Notes under the pieces: generated by a model
Seen by the model: the letters and a program-made list of their open reading frames with translations, nothing else
Database searches by the model: none
What the model was told of the DNA's origin: nothing
Program-made: the position numbers and the translations under genes
Part shown: piece by piece, positions 39,825 to 52,112 of the stretch
How positions within the stretch are numbered: position 1 is the first letter of the stretch
Layout of the letters: each line of letters starts with the position of its first letter
Assembly: GCA_913062865.1 (NCBI GenBank)
Contig: CAJXWO010000002.1
Span: forward strand, 1-64,000
DNA length: 64,000 nt
DNA from: an uncultured Paracoccaceae bacterium
GTDB lineage: Bacteria; Pseudomonadota; Alphaproteobacteria; Rhodobacterales; Rhodobacteraceae
Reading direction: 5' to 3'

Positions 39825-40822
39825 TGCGGGCGCCGCGCTTCTGGGATACCCCGCCTGACCGTCCGGACTGGCGAGCCCGGCTTCTGGCCCCGATGGGCTG
39901 GCTGACCGCGCGTGCCACGGCCCGGCGCGTGGCGCGGCCACCGGAGGTGCGGCTGGACATCCCGGTGGTCTGCGTGGGCAACCTGAATGCCGGCGGCACC
40001 GGCAAGACGCCCGTGGTCATGGACCTGGTTCAGCGCCTGGCGGCCCGGGGCGAACGGCCCCATGTCGTGTCGCGCGGGTATGGCGGGCGGTTGACTGGGC
40101 CGGTCCAAGTCGACCCGCGCGCTCACACCACCGACGAGGTTGGGGACGAGCCGTTGCTGCTGTCGGCCTTTGCGCCGGTCTGGGTTGCAAAGGACCGCGC
40201 GGCGGGCGGACGCGCCGCCAGCGCCGCCGGCGCCAGCGTCATCGTGATGGATGACGGGTTTCAGAACCCCGCGTTGCAAAAGGATCTGTCGATCATCGTG
40301 GTCGATGCGACCGCCGGTTTCGGCAATGGGCGGTGCCTGCCCGCAGGACCGTTGCGCGAACCCGTAGTCACCGGCCTGGCCCGCGCCGATCTGCTGATCT
40401 CGGTCGGAGCTAGCGCGGCACAGGCGCGCTTTAACGCGATCTGGGGCGGCGCGGTCGGGCTCCCGCACCTGCGCGCCGCGCTCGAACCCCTGCAAACAGG
40501 CATGGACTGGCAGGACACGCCGGTTCTGGCCTTTGCCGGGATCGGTCATCCGGAGAAATTCTTTGCAACCCTCCAAGGACTGGGTGCGCGCATTCTGCGC
40601 GGAGAAGCGCTCGAGGATCACCAGCCGCTGACCACCGCTCTCATGGGGCGGCTTGAAACCGAAGCGAAGGCGCTTGGCGCGCAGCTTGTGACCACAGAGA
40701 AGGACGCCGTGCGCCTGCCCTCGGGATTTCGGCAAAAGGTGCTGACGCTGCCCGTGCGCCTGCAAATCACCGATCCCGGGCCGCTCGACGCGGCACTGGA
40801 GAAGCTTCTGAAACCAGCCTGA
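39824..40822 (+). CDS. lpxK: Tetraacyldisaccharide 4'-kinase
   Basis: 332 residues from ATG at 39824, overlapping the waaA-like stop by one base (TGATG). The P-loop is [12 protein letters not shown] (about residue 48), RGYGG follows, then [17 protein letters not shown] containing the DGFQ catalytic motif, and the C-terminal [11 protein letters not shown] typical for LpxK. It phosphorylates the lipid A disaccharide on the inner face of the inner membrane. Confidence 0.97.
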   Translation: MRAPRFWDTPPDRPDWRARLLAPMGWLTARATARRVARPPEVRLDIPVVCVGNLNAGGTGKTPVVMDLVQRLAARGERPHVVSRGYGGRLTGPVQVDPRAHTTDEVGDEPLLLSAFAPVWVAKDRAAGGRAASAAGASVIVMDDGFQNPALQKDLSIIVVDATAGFGNGRCLPAGPLREPVVTGLARADLLISVGASAAQARFNAIWGGAVGLPHLRAALEPLQTGMDWQDTPVLAFAGIGHPEKFFATLQGLGARILRGEALEDHQPLTTALMGRLETEAKALGAQLVTTEKDAVRLPSGFRQKVLTLPVRLQITDPGPLDAALEKLLKPA

Positions 40823-40837
40823 GCGCCAACCGGCGCG

Positions 40838-41222
40838 TCAGCTGCGAGGCTGCACTTCGGCACCCTGTGCCTCCGGTTCCTCATCGACCTTATCGGCCGG
40901 GAAGCCGGGGGCGGTCACGTCGAGTCCGGTCGCCTCTTCCAGCCGCTTGATGATTTTGGGCGACAGTTCGCGTGGGCCAAAGCGGGCGATCCCGTCCTGA
41001 AAGAGCGCGATCAGCAGCGGGTTGAGGTCCAGCGGTTCGCCGGCCCGGTCCGCCACCGCCTGGGACAGACCGATATCCTTCGCCACGAGACCCGTACCGC
41101 GCGACAAAGCCCACCACACGCGCCGGATCCAGATCATGGACCTGCAGATCGACCCCGTTGCGCAAAAAACTGTCGGCGAGCTTGGCCCCGACATTTCCCA
41201 ATCCAATGAAACCGGCCATCAT
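40838..41222 (-). pseudogene. Decayed 3-hydroxyisobutyrate dehydrogenase family gene
   Basis: The start (MMAGFIGLGNVGAKLADSF, ATG at 41222) is the Rossmann motif of this NAD-dependent family. After about 40 residues the homology stops near 41100. In a different frame a family C-terminus appears: GTGLVAKDIGLSQAVADRAGEPLDLNPL onward to 40838. Roughly 180 central residues are missing and the junction is frameshifted, so the product cannot be an active enzyme of about 290 residues. It lies between convergent lpxK and pncB. Confidence 0.75.
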
Positions 41223-41312
41223 GACCGTCCCCCCCCGTTTTTCAAGATCTGTCTGGGCGGCGCCGAACCTGTCCATAGCGCAGTTTGCGACGTTTTTTTG
41301 ATGGGAATGGCC

Positions 41313-42605
41313 TTAAACCACCACTTCAAGCGCCTCTTGCCGACCCACATCGAAGACACGCTTGTAACGCGCGATCTCGTCATCGGGGCCCATCGCCTTG
41401 TTGGGGTTGTCGGACAGCTTGACCGTGGGGCGGCCATTGGCACTGACCGCCTTGCAGACAAGCGAGAACGCGTCGAGCCTCCCATCGGGCACCAGTTCGC
41501 GGAAATCGTTGGTCAGGTTCGTGCCCCACCCAAAGCTCACCCGCACCCGGCCAGAAAACTGCCGGTGCAGCGCCTCGATGCTCTCTACATCCAGCCCGTC
41601 GGAAAATATCACGAGCTTTTGCGTCGGATCCTCGCCACGCTCTTTCCACCAGCGGATGGCCGTCTCGGCTCCTGTCGCAGGGTCGCCGCTGTCGATGCGG
41701 ATGCCGGTCCAACCCGCCAGCCATTCGGGCGCATGCTTCAGGAAGCCTTCGGTCCCGAAGGTGTCGGGCAGGATGATACGCAGGTTGCCGTCATGCTCTT
41801 CATGCCAGTCTGCGAGAACCTGGTAGGGCGCGCGGGCCAGGTCTTCGTCCGTGTCCGCAAGCGCGGCATAGACCATGGGCAGTTCGTGGGCATTGGTGCC
41901 GATCGCCTCGAGATCGCGGTTCTTGGCGATCAGGCAGTTGGAGGTGCCGGTGAACTTGGGCCCCAGCCCCTCGGTCATGGCCTGCACGCACCAATCCTGC
42001 CACAGGAAGGAATGCCGTCGGCGCGTGCCGAAATCGGCGATGCGCAGCCCATCGACCCCGCGCAGGCGTTCGACCTTTTGCCAAAGCTTGGTCATGGCGC
42101 GGGCATAAAGCACCTGCAGCTCGAAGCGGCCCATCTGGTTCAGAACGGCCCGCCCGCGCAGCTCCATCAGGACGGCCAGGGCGGGGATTTCCCACAGCAT
42201 GACCTCGGGCCATTTGCCCTCGAAAGTCAGCTCGTACTGACCGTCTCGTTTTTCCAGGTGATAGGGCGGCAGTTGCAGCCCTTCGAACCATTCCATGAAG
42301 TCCGGGCGGAACATCTGACGCTTGCCGTAGAAGGTGTTGCCGCGCAGCCAGGTGCTTTCGCCCCGGGTCAGTCTGAGCGATCGGATATGGTCCAGCTGCT
42401 CGCGCAGCTCGCCCTCGTCGATCAGATCGGCCAACCGCACGGATTTGGTGCGGTTGATCAGGCTGAAGGTGACGTTCGTCTCACGCTTGTTGCGGAACAC
42501 CGACTGGCACATCAACAGCTTGTAGAAATCCGTGTCGATCAGGGACCGGACGATCGGGTCGATCTTCCATTTGTGGTTCCAGACCCGGGTTGCGATGTCG
42601 ACCAT
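41313..42605 (-). CDS. pncB: Nicotinate phosphoribosyltransferase
   Basis: 430 residues from ATG at 42605 ([17 protein letters not shown]), with AAAGGGAG upstream. It makes nicotinate mononucleotide in NAD salvage. [13 protein letters not shown] at the N-terminus, [15 protein letters not shown] around the family's regulatory histidine, [11 protein letters not shown] and [13 protein letters not shown] are typical. The partner pncA lies 2 kb upstream on the same strand. Confidence 0.96.
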   Translation of the reverse strand: MVDIATRVWNHKWKIDPIVRSLIDTDFYKLLMCQSVFRNKRETNVTFSLINRTKSVRLADLIDEGELREQLDHIRSLRLTRGESTWLRGNTFYGKRQMFRPDFMEWFEGLQLPPYHLEKRDGQYELTFEGKWPEVMLWEIPALAVLMELRGRAVLNQMGRFELQVLYARAMTKLWQKVERLRGVDGLRIADFGTRRRHSFLWQDWCVQAMTEGLGPKFTGTSNCLIAKNRDLEAIGTNAHELPMVYAALADTDEDLARAPYQVLADWHEEHDGNLRIILPDTFGTEGFLKHAPEWLAGWTGIRIDSGDPATGAETAIRWWKERGEDPTQKLVIFSDGLDVESIEALHRQFSGRVRVSFGWGTNLTNDFRELVPDGRLDAFSLVCKAVSANGRPTVKLSDNPNKAMGPDDEIARYKRVFDVGRQEALEVVV

Positions 42606-42690
42606 GGTGTCTCCCTTTCGCGGGTAGTTTTGCGGCTTTTCAAGCGCGGGAGCAAGCACCGGGCACCGGTCGGGGACGGCCCAACCAGGG

Positions 42691-43830
42691 TTAGCGAATA
42701 CCGAATTCGACCCCAGGTTGCCGTGATATCTGGCCTACGCGGTCCTTTAGCCAGCAGTCTTCTTTCTCGGTAACATAAGCGAAGGCTCGGCAACGTGCAT
42801 CTGAAGCACATTCAAGAAAGCAGCCAAGGAAACTGGAACCAGCAACACGTGCATAGTCTCCGCCAACGGAGTCCACGTTCGACTGCACCATGAAGCCACT
42901 CATTATCACGGAGTTCACCAAACCGGCCTCGATCCCCCCCAACGCGTCATCATTCGAAATAGAGATCGCGACATCGTCCTTGAGAAAGCAGACCCCGTGA
43001 CGTCGATTGTAGGTGAAAGCCTTGCAGATGCTGGAACCTTGACACGCCGTTTGACACGTTCTGGCTGAAACGTTGCGCAATATCTCGTAGTCGAAACCCA
43101 CGAAATCGACACCTTGGAACAACACTATTTCAGAATTTGGGGCCAACGGATCACGCTGGTTTTGAGACGCCTGAGCGCCAAAACATTCGATCTTCACAAC
43201 GGATGACGCGACTTCTTCGACGGTTGTGACTTCGTCCGACGGCGCGCGGATCGTGAAGTCATAGTCCAACCTAGACAGGTACCGGATTGCCACTTCCGAT
43301 TTGATGGCGAAATTCACGTTCTGGGCCCTGTCATAGACTGCCTCGGCCAAGGTTGCGTTGGAGATACCGACGACGGCGCCACTTTCGTCAATCACGGGTC
43401 CGCCTGAGTTCCCCGGCTGGATGGGAGCCGACATCTGAAACGTGGTATCATCACCCTTTATCCCCGATGTGGAATTAACGTTTCCAGTCGTCACCTTCAC
43501 GCTTTCTGACAGTACGTCCGCCAGTGGAAAGCCGATCGCCAGAACTGTCTCGGCGAGTCTTGGCTGACCGGGTCTCAGTGCCAGGGGCTTGACGTCCTGT
43601 GCCCGGCCTATGGTGGCCACCGCGAGGTCCAGAATGGGATCGGATGCCAAGACTGTTGCAGGCCCGTACTGGTCCACGATCAATGACACGCATCCTTGGA
43701 CGACATGGGCATTCGTCAGTACACGCCCGCCGCGATCAAAGAAAAAACCCGTTCCGGTCGAGTCCTGCGCGATCGCGCCATTTCCAAGGAGCCCGAACAG
43801 CATTCCCAAAGCAGCTGCAATACTTCGCAT
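42691..43830 (-). CDS. Trypsin-like serine protease with two C-terminal PAN-like modules
   Basis: 379 residues from ATG at 43830, with GAGGA upstream and a signal peptide ending NGAIAQ. The catalytic triad is intact: His in LTNAHVVQG, Asp in PILDLAVA and Ser in QPGNSGGPV, as in DegP-type trypsin domains but without PDZ domains. Two cysteine-rich modules follow, [17 protein letters not shown]...CFLKD and [17 protein letters not shown]...CWLKD, which resemble PAN/apple domains. The gene has visibly lower GC than its neighbours and lies between pncA/ykgJ and pncB, so it may be acquired. Confidence 0.85.
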   Translation of the reverse strand: MRSIAAALGMLFGLLGNGAIAQDSTGTGFFFDRGGRVLTNAHVVQGCVSLIVDQYGPATVLASDPILDLAVATIGRAQDVKPLALRPGQPRLAETVLAIGFPLADVLSESVKVTTGNVNSTSGIKGDDTTFQMSAPIQPGNSGGPVIDESGAVVGISNATLAEAVYDRAQNVNFAIKSEVAIRYLSRLDYDFTIRAPSDEVTTVEEVASSVVKIECFGAQASQNQRDPLAPNSEIVLFQGVDFVGFDYEILRNVSARTCQTACQGSSICKAFTYNRRHGVCFLKDDVAISISNDDALGGIEAGLVNSVIMSGFMVQSNVDSVGGDYARVAGSSFLGCFLECASDARCRAFAYVTEKEDCWLKDRVGQISRQPGVEFGIR

Positions 43831-43917
43831 TCGATCCTCAAATCTTCGAGCCGCGGTCACTAGTTCCTCTGTTTGTATCTGTAATTCTGATATCAGACAC
43901 TCGCCGCTATCGGCTTT

Positions 43918-44616
43918 TCAGGTTTTCATTCGCCCCAGGTCTCGCTTGCTGCGGCGCAGTTCCGCATCCAGCTCGCCGGGTTTGTGGCGTGCGGCATTAA
44001 GGGCCGTGTCGATGTCGTCGCCCGAAACGGCAGCGGCGGCGAGGCGGGACAGCGCGTAGGTGGCAACGCGGCGCGTGCCCTTGAGCGCGGCGCGGCTGAG
44101 GCCAAGCGCGGCAAGATAGGTGTGATAGGGCCCCAGGGTGCCGGGGCCGGTCACCGCCGTGCCCTCGGCCACCTGCGCACAGGCATCCGCATCGGTCGAC
44201 ACGTAAGTGCGGCAAATCATGGGCCGCGCCTCGTAGGCCCGGCACATGCGCGTTTCGGGGTCGAGCGCAGGGCAAGCCTTTGGGTGCCAGGCGCGACCGT
44301 CGGACTGCCCCGCAAGTGGCGCAAGCGCCGCGTGCAGGCGGCGTGCCTCGGCTTCGGTCATGGTGCCGCCATCCGCGCCAGACAGGATGCAGCAGAAGGC
44401 GCAGCCCTGGGCGCAGGCCAGACCAGGCGGGGTTGGCGCCCCCGACAGGGCCGCCTCTGCGATATCGGTGGCCGCCGTACCATCGGCCAGGTCCGCGACC
44501 GCATCGCCCGACGTGGTGTCGAGATACGCCAAGAGCGCCATACGCGCCCGCGCGGCCACCGAAGGCACGGTCGACACGCGGGCCTTGCCAATCCGGTCAC
44601 GCAGCGCCGTCTTCAT
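43918..44616 (-). CDS. YkgJ family cysteine-cluster protein
   Basis: 232 residues from ATG at 44616, overlapping the pncA stop by four bases. Two cysteine clusters, CAQGCAFCC and CPALDPETRMCRAYEARPMICRTY, fit the YkgJ/Fe-S or zinc cluster family of unknown function. No membrane segment is present. The overlap with pncA implies coupled translation but not a proven link to NAD salvage. Confidence 0.85.
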   Translation of the reverse strand: MKTALRDRIGKARVSTVPSVAARARMALLAYLDTTSGDAVADLADGTAATDIAEAALSGAPTPPGLACAQGCAFCCILSGADGGTMTEAEARRLHAALAPLAGQSDGRAWHPKACPALDPETRMCRAYEARPMICRTYVSTDADACAQVAEGTAVTGPGTLGPYHTYLAALGLSRAALKGTRRVATYALSRLAAAAVSGDDIDTALNAARHKPGELDAELRRSKRDLGRMKT

Positions 44617-45218
44617 GCCAGCGTCACGCCCGCGTCTCTCATGCCCTGTTGCGCCGCGGCGAGCGACCCGTCGAGGTCGATCCCCCGGCACAGGTCCTGC
44701 CGCACGGTGACCTCAAAGCCCAGCCGGGCCGCATCCACCGCCGAGAAGTTCACGCAGAAATCCGTGGCGAGGCCCACCATGGTCAACCGCTCGATCCCGC
44801 GCGTGCGCAGGTAGCCTTCTAGACCCGTTGGCGTTTCGTGATCGTTCTCGAAGAACGCCGAATAACTGTCGATGGCGCGGCGAAACCCCTTGCGGATCAC
44901 CATATCGGCCCGGTCGGTGTTCAGATCCCGGTGAAAGGCCGCCCCCTGCGAGCCCTGCACGCAGTGGTCGGGCCAAAGCACCTGGGGACCGTAGGGCATC
45001 TGCGTCATCTCCATCGGGCTTTTTCCCGGATGCTGCGAGGCAAAAGAGGAATGCCCGTCCGGATGCCAGTCCTGCGTTAGGACCACCGCTTCGAACTCAT
45101 CCATCAGCGCGTTGATGCCAGGCACGATCTGGTCGCCCTCGGTCACCGCCAGCGCGCCGCCGGGGCAGAAATCGTTCTGGACGTCGATCACGATCAGGGC
45201 GTGTCGGGTATCGGCCAT
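44613..45218 (-). CDS. pncA: Nicotinamidase
   Basis: 201 residues from ATG at 45218, with AAAGGAG seven bases upstream. It deamidates nicotinamide to nicotinate, feeding PncB. The catalytic Asp is in IDVQNDFCPGGAL, metal ligands in QDWHPDGHSSF, the conserved lysine region is VIRKGF, and the nucleophilic cysteine is in GLATDFCVNFSAVDA. Size and motifs are those of PncA and not of generic isochorismatases. Confidence 0.96.
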   Translation of the reverse strand: MADTRHALIVIDVQNDFCPGGALAVTEGDQIVPGINALMDEFEAVVLTQDWHPDGHSSFASQHPGKSPMEMTQMPYGPQVLWPDHCVQGSQGAAFHRDLNTDRADMVIRKGFRRAIDSYSAFFENDHETPTGLEGYLRTRGIERLTMVGLATDFCVNFSAVDAARLGFEVTVRQDLCRGIDLDGSLAAAQQGMRDAGVTLA

Positions 45219-45331
45219 GGCGGGTCTCCTTTGTCCTGCCGCATAGGTGACCCGCCCATGGGCCTGCGTCAATGGCACTGCGGCGGCTGTGCCCCTTGCA
45301 GCAGGGCGGGCACGGGCGTATCTGGCCGCCC

Positions 45332-46264
45332 ATGTACACGATCGCGGCCCTGTATCACTTCACCCGGTTCGCGGACCCTGCCGCCGTGCAGGGCCCGCTC
45401 AAGGCGCTGTGCGACGCCCACGACATCCGCGGCAGCCTTCTGATCGCGCGCGAGGGGATCAATGGCACGGTCGCTGGGCCGCGGGCGGGGATCGACGCGC
45501 TCATCGCCCATATCCGCGCCCTGCCCGGCTGCGCCGATCTGGAGTGGAAGGAAAGCACCTCCGACCATCCGCCGTTTGGCAAGATGAAGGTCCGGCTGAA
45601 ACGCGAGATCGTCACGATGGGTCAGCCCGATGTGGACCCGCTGGCCGCCACCGGCCACTACGTTGCGCCAGAGGACTGGAACGAGCTGATCCGCAGCCCG
45701 GACGTGGCGGTCATCGACACGCGCAACGATTACGAGGTGGCCATCGGCACTTTCGAGGGTGCCATCGACCCGGGCACGCGCAGCTTTCGCGATTTTCCCG
45801 CCTGGTGGGAGGCCAACAAGGAGCGGTTCCACAACAAGCGCATCGCGATGTTCTGCACCGGTGGCATCCGCTGCGAGAAATCCACGAATTTCCTGCTGGG
45901 GCAGGGCGTACCCGAGGTCTTTCACCTCAAGGGCGGTATCCTGAAATACCTCGAAGAGGTGCCCGAAGACCAAAGCACCTGGCACGGCGATTGCTTTGTC
46001 TTCGACGGGCGCGTGTCCGTTGGCCACGGCTTGCGCGAGGGGCCACATCTGCTTTGCCACGCCTGCCGACGTCCGATCCTGCCCGCCGACCGCGCGCGCC
46101 CGGAATACGAACAGGGCGTGTCCTGTCATCATTGCGTGGATGAGACGAGCGACGCGGACAAGGTCCGCTTTCGCGAGCGGCAAAAGCAGATCGAACTGGC
46201 CCGCCAGCGCGGCGAGGTTCATTTCACCCCGCATCTGAACGCGCCAAACCCCGACGAGGGATGA
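45332..46264 (+). CDS. trhO: tRNA uridine(34) hydroxylase, rhodanese family
   Basis: 310 residues from ATG at 45332 (MYTIAALYHF); the track extends 20 residues upstream. An N-terminal acylphosphatase-like domain (ESTSDHPPFGKMKVRLKREIVT) precedes a rhodanese domain with VIDTRNDYEVAIGTFEGA and active-site MFCTGGIRCEKST. The C-terminal cysteines CHACRRP and CHHCVDE are also family features. TrhO makes 5-hydroxyuridine at the tRNA wobble position. Divergent from pncA. Confidence 0.95.
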   Translation: MYTIAALYHFTRFADPAAVQGPLKALCDAHDIRGSLLIAREGINGTVAGPRAGIDALIAHIRALPGCADLEWKESTSDHPPFGKMKVRLKREIVTMGQPDVDPLAATGHYVAPEDWNELIRSPDVAVIDTRNDYEVAIGTFEGAIDPGTRSFRDFPAWWEANKERFHNKRIAMFCTGGIRCEKSTNFLLGQGVPEVFHLKGGILKYLEEVPEDQSTWHGDCFVFDGRVSVGHGLREGPHLLCHACRRPILPADRARPEYEQGVSCHHCVDETSDADKVRFRERQKQIELARQRGEVHFTPHLNAPNPDEG

Positions 46265-46395
46265 AGGCAAGAGCGGCGGCCCGGCCTGGTCCTGTGAGGC
46301 AACCGGGCCGAACCGCCACCGCCCAACGGGATGCGGGCGATCACCGGTTTACCCCGCAAGGATTGAGATCCCGTTTCGGTCTTTGATCGAATTCT

Positions 46396-47880
46396 TCAGA
46401 ATGCCCGCGCGGCCGTCACGGCACGCGTCCAGCGGGCGTATTTCGCCTCGCGCGTATCCGCATCCATGACCGGCGCAAAATTCCGCTCGAGTGCCCAGGT
46501 CGCGGCAAAGCGGTCCTGATCGGGGTAAAGCCCCGCGCGCTGCCCGGCGAGCCAAGCTGCCCCCATCGCCGTCGTCTCGAGGATTTCGGGCCGGTCCACG
46601 GGCGCATCGAGGATATCGGACAGGAACTGCATCGCCCAGTCCGACGCGCTCATCCCCCCATCGACGCGCAGCGCCGTGCCGCCGCCGCCCGACCAATCGG
46701 CCTGCATCGCCTCGAGCAGATCGCGGGTCTGGTAGCCCACGCTTTCAAGCGCCGCGCGGGTCAACTCGGCCGGGCCGGAATTGCGCGTCAGGCCGAAAAC
46801 CGCACCACGACACTCGGCATCCCAATAGGGTGCGCCAAGGCCGGTGAAGGCCGGCACCATGACAACATCCTGCGTGGGGTCTGCGGTCTCGGCCAGTGAT
46901 CCGCTGTCGGACGCGCTGGCGATCATCCGCATTTCGTCGCGCAGCCATTGCACCACCGCCCCAGCGATGAAAATCGAGCCCTCGAGCGCGTAGGTCGGCC
47001 GCCCGTCCTGTTGGTAGGCGATGGTGGTGAGCAGCCGGTTCTGCGAAGTGACAGGCTCGGACCCGGTGTTCAAAAGCGCAAAGCAACCTGTGCCATAGGT
47101 TGATTTCATCATACCGGGCTGGAAGCAGGCCTGCCCGATGGTGGCCGCCTGCTGGTCTCCTGCCACGCCCAGGATCGGGATCGCGGCGCCAAAGATCGCC
47201 GGATCGGTCTGGCCGAAATCGGCGGCGCAATCCTGGACCTCGGGCAGGAGGGCACGGGGCACGCCCAGCATCTGGCACATCTCGTCCGACCAATCGCCCT
47301 GCCGGATATCGTAAAGCATGGTGCGCGCGGCGTTGGTGGCGTCGGTCACATGGACCGCGCCGCCGGTGAGCTGCCAGATCAGCCAGGAGTCGACCGTGCC
47401 AAAGGCCAGCTCGCCCGCCTCGGCCCGCGCGCGGGCACCGTCGACATTGTCCAGTAGCCAGGCCACCTTGGTCCCCGAGAAATACGGGTCCAGCAGAAGG
47501 CCCGTGGCCCGGGTCACCGCCGCCTCGTGGCCGTCCGCCTTGAGCCGCTGGCACATCTCGGACGTGCGCCGGTCCTGCCAGACGATGGCATTATGGATGG
47601 GCTGGCCCGTAGCCCTGTCCCAGATCAGGGTGGTTTCACGCTGGTTCGTGATGCCGATGGCGGTCACGTCGCCAGCCGCCAGCCCCGCCTGACCCAGAAC
47701 CGCGCGGCAGGTGTCGCGCACCGTGTGCCACAAATCGGCCGGATCATGTTCGACCCAGCCGCTGGCAGGATAGTGCTGCTTGAACTCTTCCTGCGCGACT
47801 CCGGTGATCTTCAGATCCGCGTCGAACAGGATCGCGCGGCTCGATGTGGTGCCTTGGTCGATGGCCAGAATATGCCCCAT
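46396..47880 (-). CDS. glpK: Glycerol kinase
   Basis: 494 residues, normal family length. It phosphorylates glycerol to glycerol 3-phosphate. ATP-binding [10 protein letters not shown] at the N-terminus, [10 protein letters not shown] and [13 protein letters not shown] for the glycerol site, [13 protein letters not shown] and [16 protein letters not shown] at the end are the FGGY/GlpK signatures. No other glp gene (facilitator or dehydrogenase) lies in this window. The preceding intergenic region of 130 bases to trhO has no clear T-tailed terminator. Confidence 0.97.
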   Translation of the reverse strand: MGHILAIDQGTTSSRAILFDADLKITGVAQEEFKQHYPASGWVEHDPADLWHTVRDTCRAVLGQAGLAAGDVTAIGITNQRETTLIWDRATGQPIHNAIVWQDRRTSEMCQRLKADGHEAAVTRATGLLLDPYFSGTKVAWLLDNVDGARARAEAGELAFGTVDSWLIWQLTGGAVHVTDATNAARTMLYDIRQGDWSDEMCQMLGVPRALLPEVQDCAADFGQTDPAIFGAAIPILGVAGDQQAATIGQACFQPGMMKSTYGTGCFALLNTGSEPVTSQNRLLTTIAYQQDGRPTYALEGSIFIAGAVVQWLRDEMRMIASASDSGSLAETADPTQDVVMVPAFTGLGAPYWDAECRGAVFGLTRNSGPAELTRAALESVGYQTRDLLEAMQADWSGGGGTALRVDGGMSASDWAMQFLSDILDAPVDRPEILETTAMGAAWLAGQRAGLYPDQDRFAATWALERNFAPVMDADTREAKYARWTRAVTAARAF

Positions 47881-47958
47881 CTTCCCCCTCCCATGTCAGC
47901 GTTTCACGCCACTCTAACGGGACAAAGGACGAGCGCCAGCCCCCAGCGGGGCCAGCGA

Positions 47959-50376
<2,418 letters not shown>

Positions 50377-50404
50377 TCATGCCCATCCTTCGTATTTTTC
50401 TGAT

Positions 50405-50433
50405 TTTATACGAGGTCTGGGGGTGAATGTCAC
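50405..50433 (-). promoter_or_regulatory. Probable gyrB promoter
   Basis: On the minus strand GTGACA (one off TTGACA) and TATAAA are 17 bases apart. The -10 element lies about 30 bases before the gyrB ATG, and GAAGGAT provides the ribosome site. The short leader fits a housekeeping promoter independent of recF. Confidence 0.6.
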
Positions 50434-50477
50434 GCAACCCATCTAGATTTTGCGGTTTTACGGCGGATCCCCCGACG

Positions 50478-50789
50478 TCAGAACGCCATGGGAACCGCGG
50501 GCAGCCAGACAAGCGCCAGAATAATCGTATGGGCCCGGGAAATCCGGTCCATTCGCGCGGTGAATTTGCGCTTGGACGTTTTGTGCTTGTAGACCCTTTG
50601 GGCAAACTTTGCGCCGGGCAAGCCGCCCACCGCGGCCCAGAACAGAAGCCTGCGCTCTGGCACGCGCCACGCCCCATCGATTGCGCGCTTCTTGTCGAGC
50701 GCAAACAGCGTGAACGTCAGCAGATTGATACAAATCACGTAGATCGTGACGCTCACGCAGAACGCGAGCCAGTAGAGACTTGCCGTCAC
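50478..50789 (-). CDS. DUF1294 small membrane protein
   Basis: About 103 residues from GTG at 50789, where the DUF1294 domain starts; the track ORF from 50891 adds 34 residues unlike the family. Two to three membrane helices (YWLAFCVSVTIYVICINLLTFTLF near the start and TIILALVWLPAVPM at the end) flank the family motif DKKRAIDGAWRVPERRLLFWAAVGGLPGAKFAQR. Function of DUF1294 is unknown. It sits between recF and gyrB, transcribed in the same direction. Confidence 0.85.
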   Translation of the reverse strand: MTASLYWLAFCVSVTIYVICINLLTFTLFALDKKRAIDGAWRVPERRLLFWAAVGGLPGAKFAQRVYKHKTSKRKFTARMDRISRAHTIILALVWLPAVPMAF

Positions 50790-50950
50790 CGGGTACACCT
50801 TTCCTTTGTTGTTTCCACCATAGCCAAACCTCTGGGCAAAATTTGGGCACGCCCGCCTGAAATCTCTGCAAAACGCAGGGCGCACAGACATTTTTTATTC
50901 AGCGTTTTCAGGGACTCGCGAAGTCTTGCCTGTTTTGTCACAAAGGAATG

Positions 50951-52054
50951 CTACCCGCACGTTACGTCAGACACATTTTCAGCTTCCGTAACTGCCAGGT
51001 ACTGCGCCCGGGACCCCAGGGAATCGAACAGCTCGGGGCCTGTACCGGTCATCCAGGCCTGAGCACCCAGCGCGCAGATCTCGTCGTACAGTGCCGCGCG
51101 GCGGTGCGCGTCGAGATGCGCCGCCACCTCGTCGAGCAACAAGAGCGGCGGCGCGCCGAATTCGGCCGCCAGCGCCCGGGCGTTTGCCAGGATGAGCGAC
51201 ACCAGCAGCGCCTTCTGTTCGCCCGTCGAACAGTCCCGCGCAGGCACTCCCTTGGCGGTGTAGACGCCCTCGAGATCGCAGCGATGCGGCCCGATGAGCG
51301 TGCGCCCGGCCGCCATATCGCGGGGGCGGGACGCCGCAAGCGCCTCTTGCAATGCCGCCACACCGTCGGGCAGGTCCATGTCCGGGTGGGTGAGGCGCAG
51401 CGACGCCGCCGGAAAGGCCGTCTCCGCCTCGGCTTGCGCTTCTGCCAGGGCCGCGATGGCCAGCCGCCGGTTGCAGTCGATCTTGGCACCTGCCTCGGCC
51501 ATTTGACGCTCGAGTGCCACATACCAACCCGCGTCGCGCACCTGGTCCTTGAGCAGCCGGTTGCGGTCGCGCATCGCCTTTTCGTAGGCCAGCGACAGAT
51601 CCGCATGGCCCGGTTCGAAACTGAGCGTCATGCGGTCCAGAAACCGCCGCCGCCCGTCCGCGCCCTCAATCCAGAGCCGGTCCATGGAAGGCACCAGCCA
51701 CAGCACGCGCGCAATCCGCCCCAACGCGACCTGCGCGGCCGTCTTTCCGTCGATCCGGACCTGCCGCGCTGCGCCGCCTTCGGACCAGATCTCGATCTCG
51801 TGCACCTGATCGAGACTGTCGAGGTGGCCGGTGATCTTCCATCCCAACGCCTCGGGTCGCCGGGTCATGTCTTCGGCGCTCGCTCTGCGCAGGCCACGCC
51901 CCGGTGAGAACAACGAGACCGCCTCAAGGATGTTGGTCTTGCCCGCGCCGTTCGTTCCGTGGATCGCCACCGGCCGCGGGTCGACCTCGATCACGGCGCG
52001 CTTGTGCGACCGGAAATGCGAGAGGGTCAGGCGGGTCAGCGCGAGCCGGGTCAT
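50951..52054 (-). CDS. recF: DNA replication and repair protein RecF
   Basis: 367 residues, an SMC-like ATPase that loads RecA at gaps. Walker A GTNGAGKTN near residue 32, the signature STGEQKALLVSLILANA and Walker B LLLLDEVAAHLD are intact, as is FLDRMTLSFEPGHA in the middle. It follows dnaN with a 58-base gap holding two hairpins. Confidence 0.97.
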   Translation of the reverse strand: MTRLALTRLTLSHFRSHKRAVIEVDPRPVAIHGTNGAGKTNILEAVSLFSPGRGLRRASAEDMTRRPEALGWKITGHLDSLDQVHEIEIWSEGGAARQVRIDGKTAAQVALGRIARVLWLVPSMDRLWIEGADGRRRFLDRMTLSFEPGHADLSLAYEKAMRDRNRLLKDQVRDAGWYVALERQMAEAGAKIDCNRRLAIAALAEAQAEAETAFPAASLRLTHPDMDLPDGVAALQEALAASRPRDMAAGRTLIGPHRCDLEGVYTAKGVPARDCSTGEQKALLVSLILANARALAAEFGAPPLLLLDEVAAHLDAHRRAALYDEICALGAQAWMTGTGPELFDSLGSRAQYLAVTEAENVSDVTCG

Positions 52055-52061
52055 CTGGGTG

Positions 52062-52106
52062 CCGTTTTCTTGAAAGAAAACGGACCGGACTTTTGAAAAA
52101 GTCCGG
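52062..52106. repeat. Pair of adjacent palindromes between recF and dnaN
   Basis: CCGTTTTCT-TGAA-AGAAAACGG (52062-52083) is followed one base later by CCGGACTT-TTGAAA-AAGTCCGG (52085-52106). Both stems are perfect. The arrangement resembles the pair at 24061-24109. They fill the gap between two genes that are probably one transcript. Confidence 0.8.
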
Positions 52107-52112
52107 CGCCCG

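Noticed and set aside
46270-46330. GC-rich imperfect hairpin after trhO
   Set aside because: The stem is interrupted and has no T tract on either strand, so calling it a terminator is not supported.
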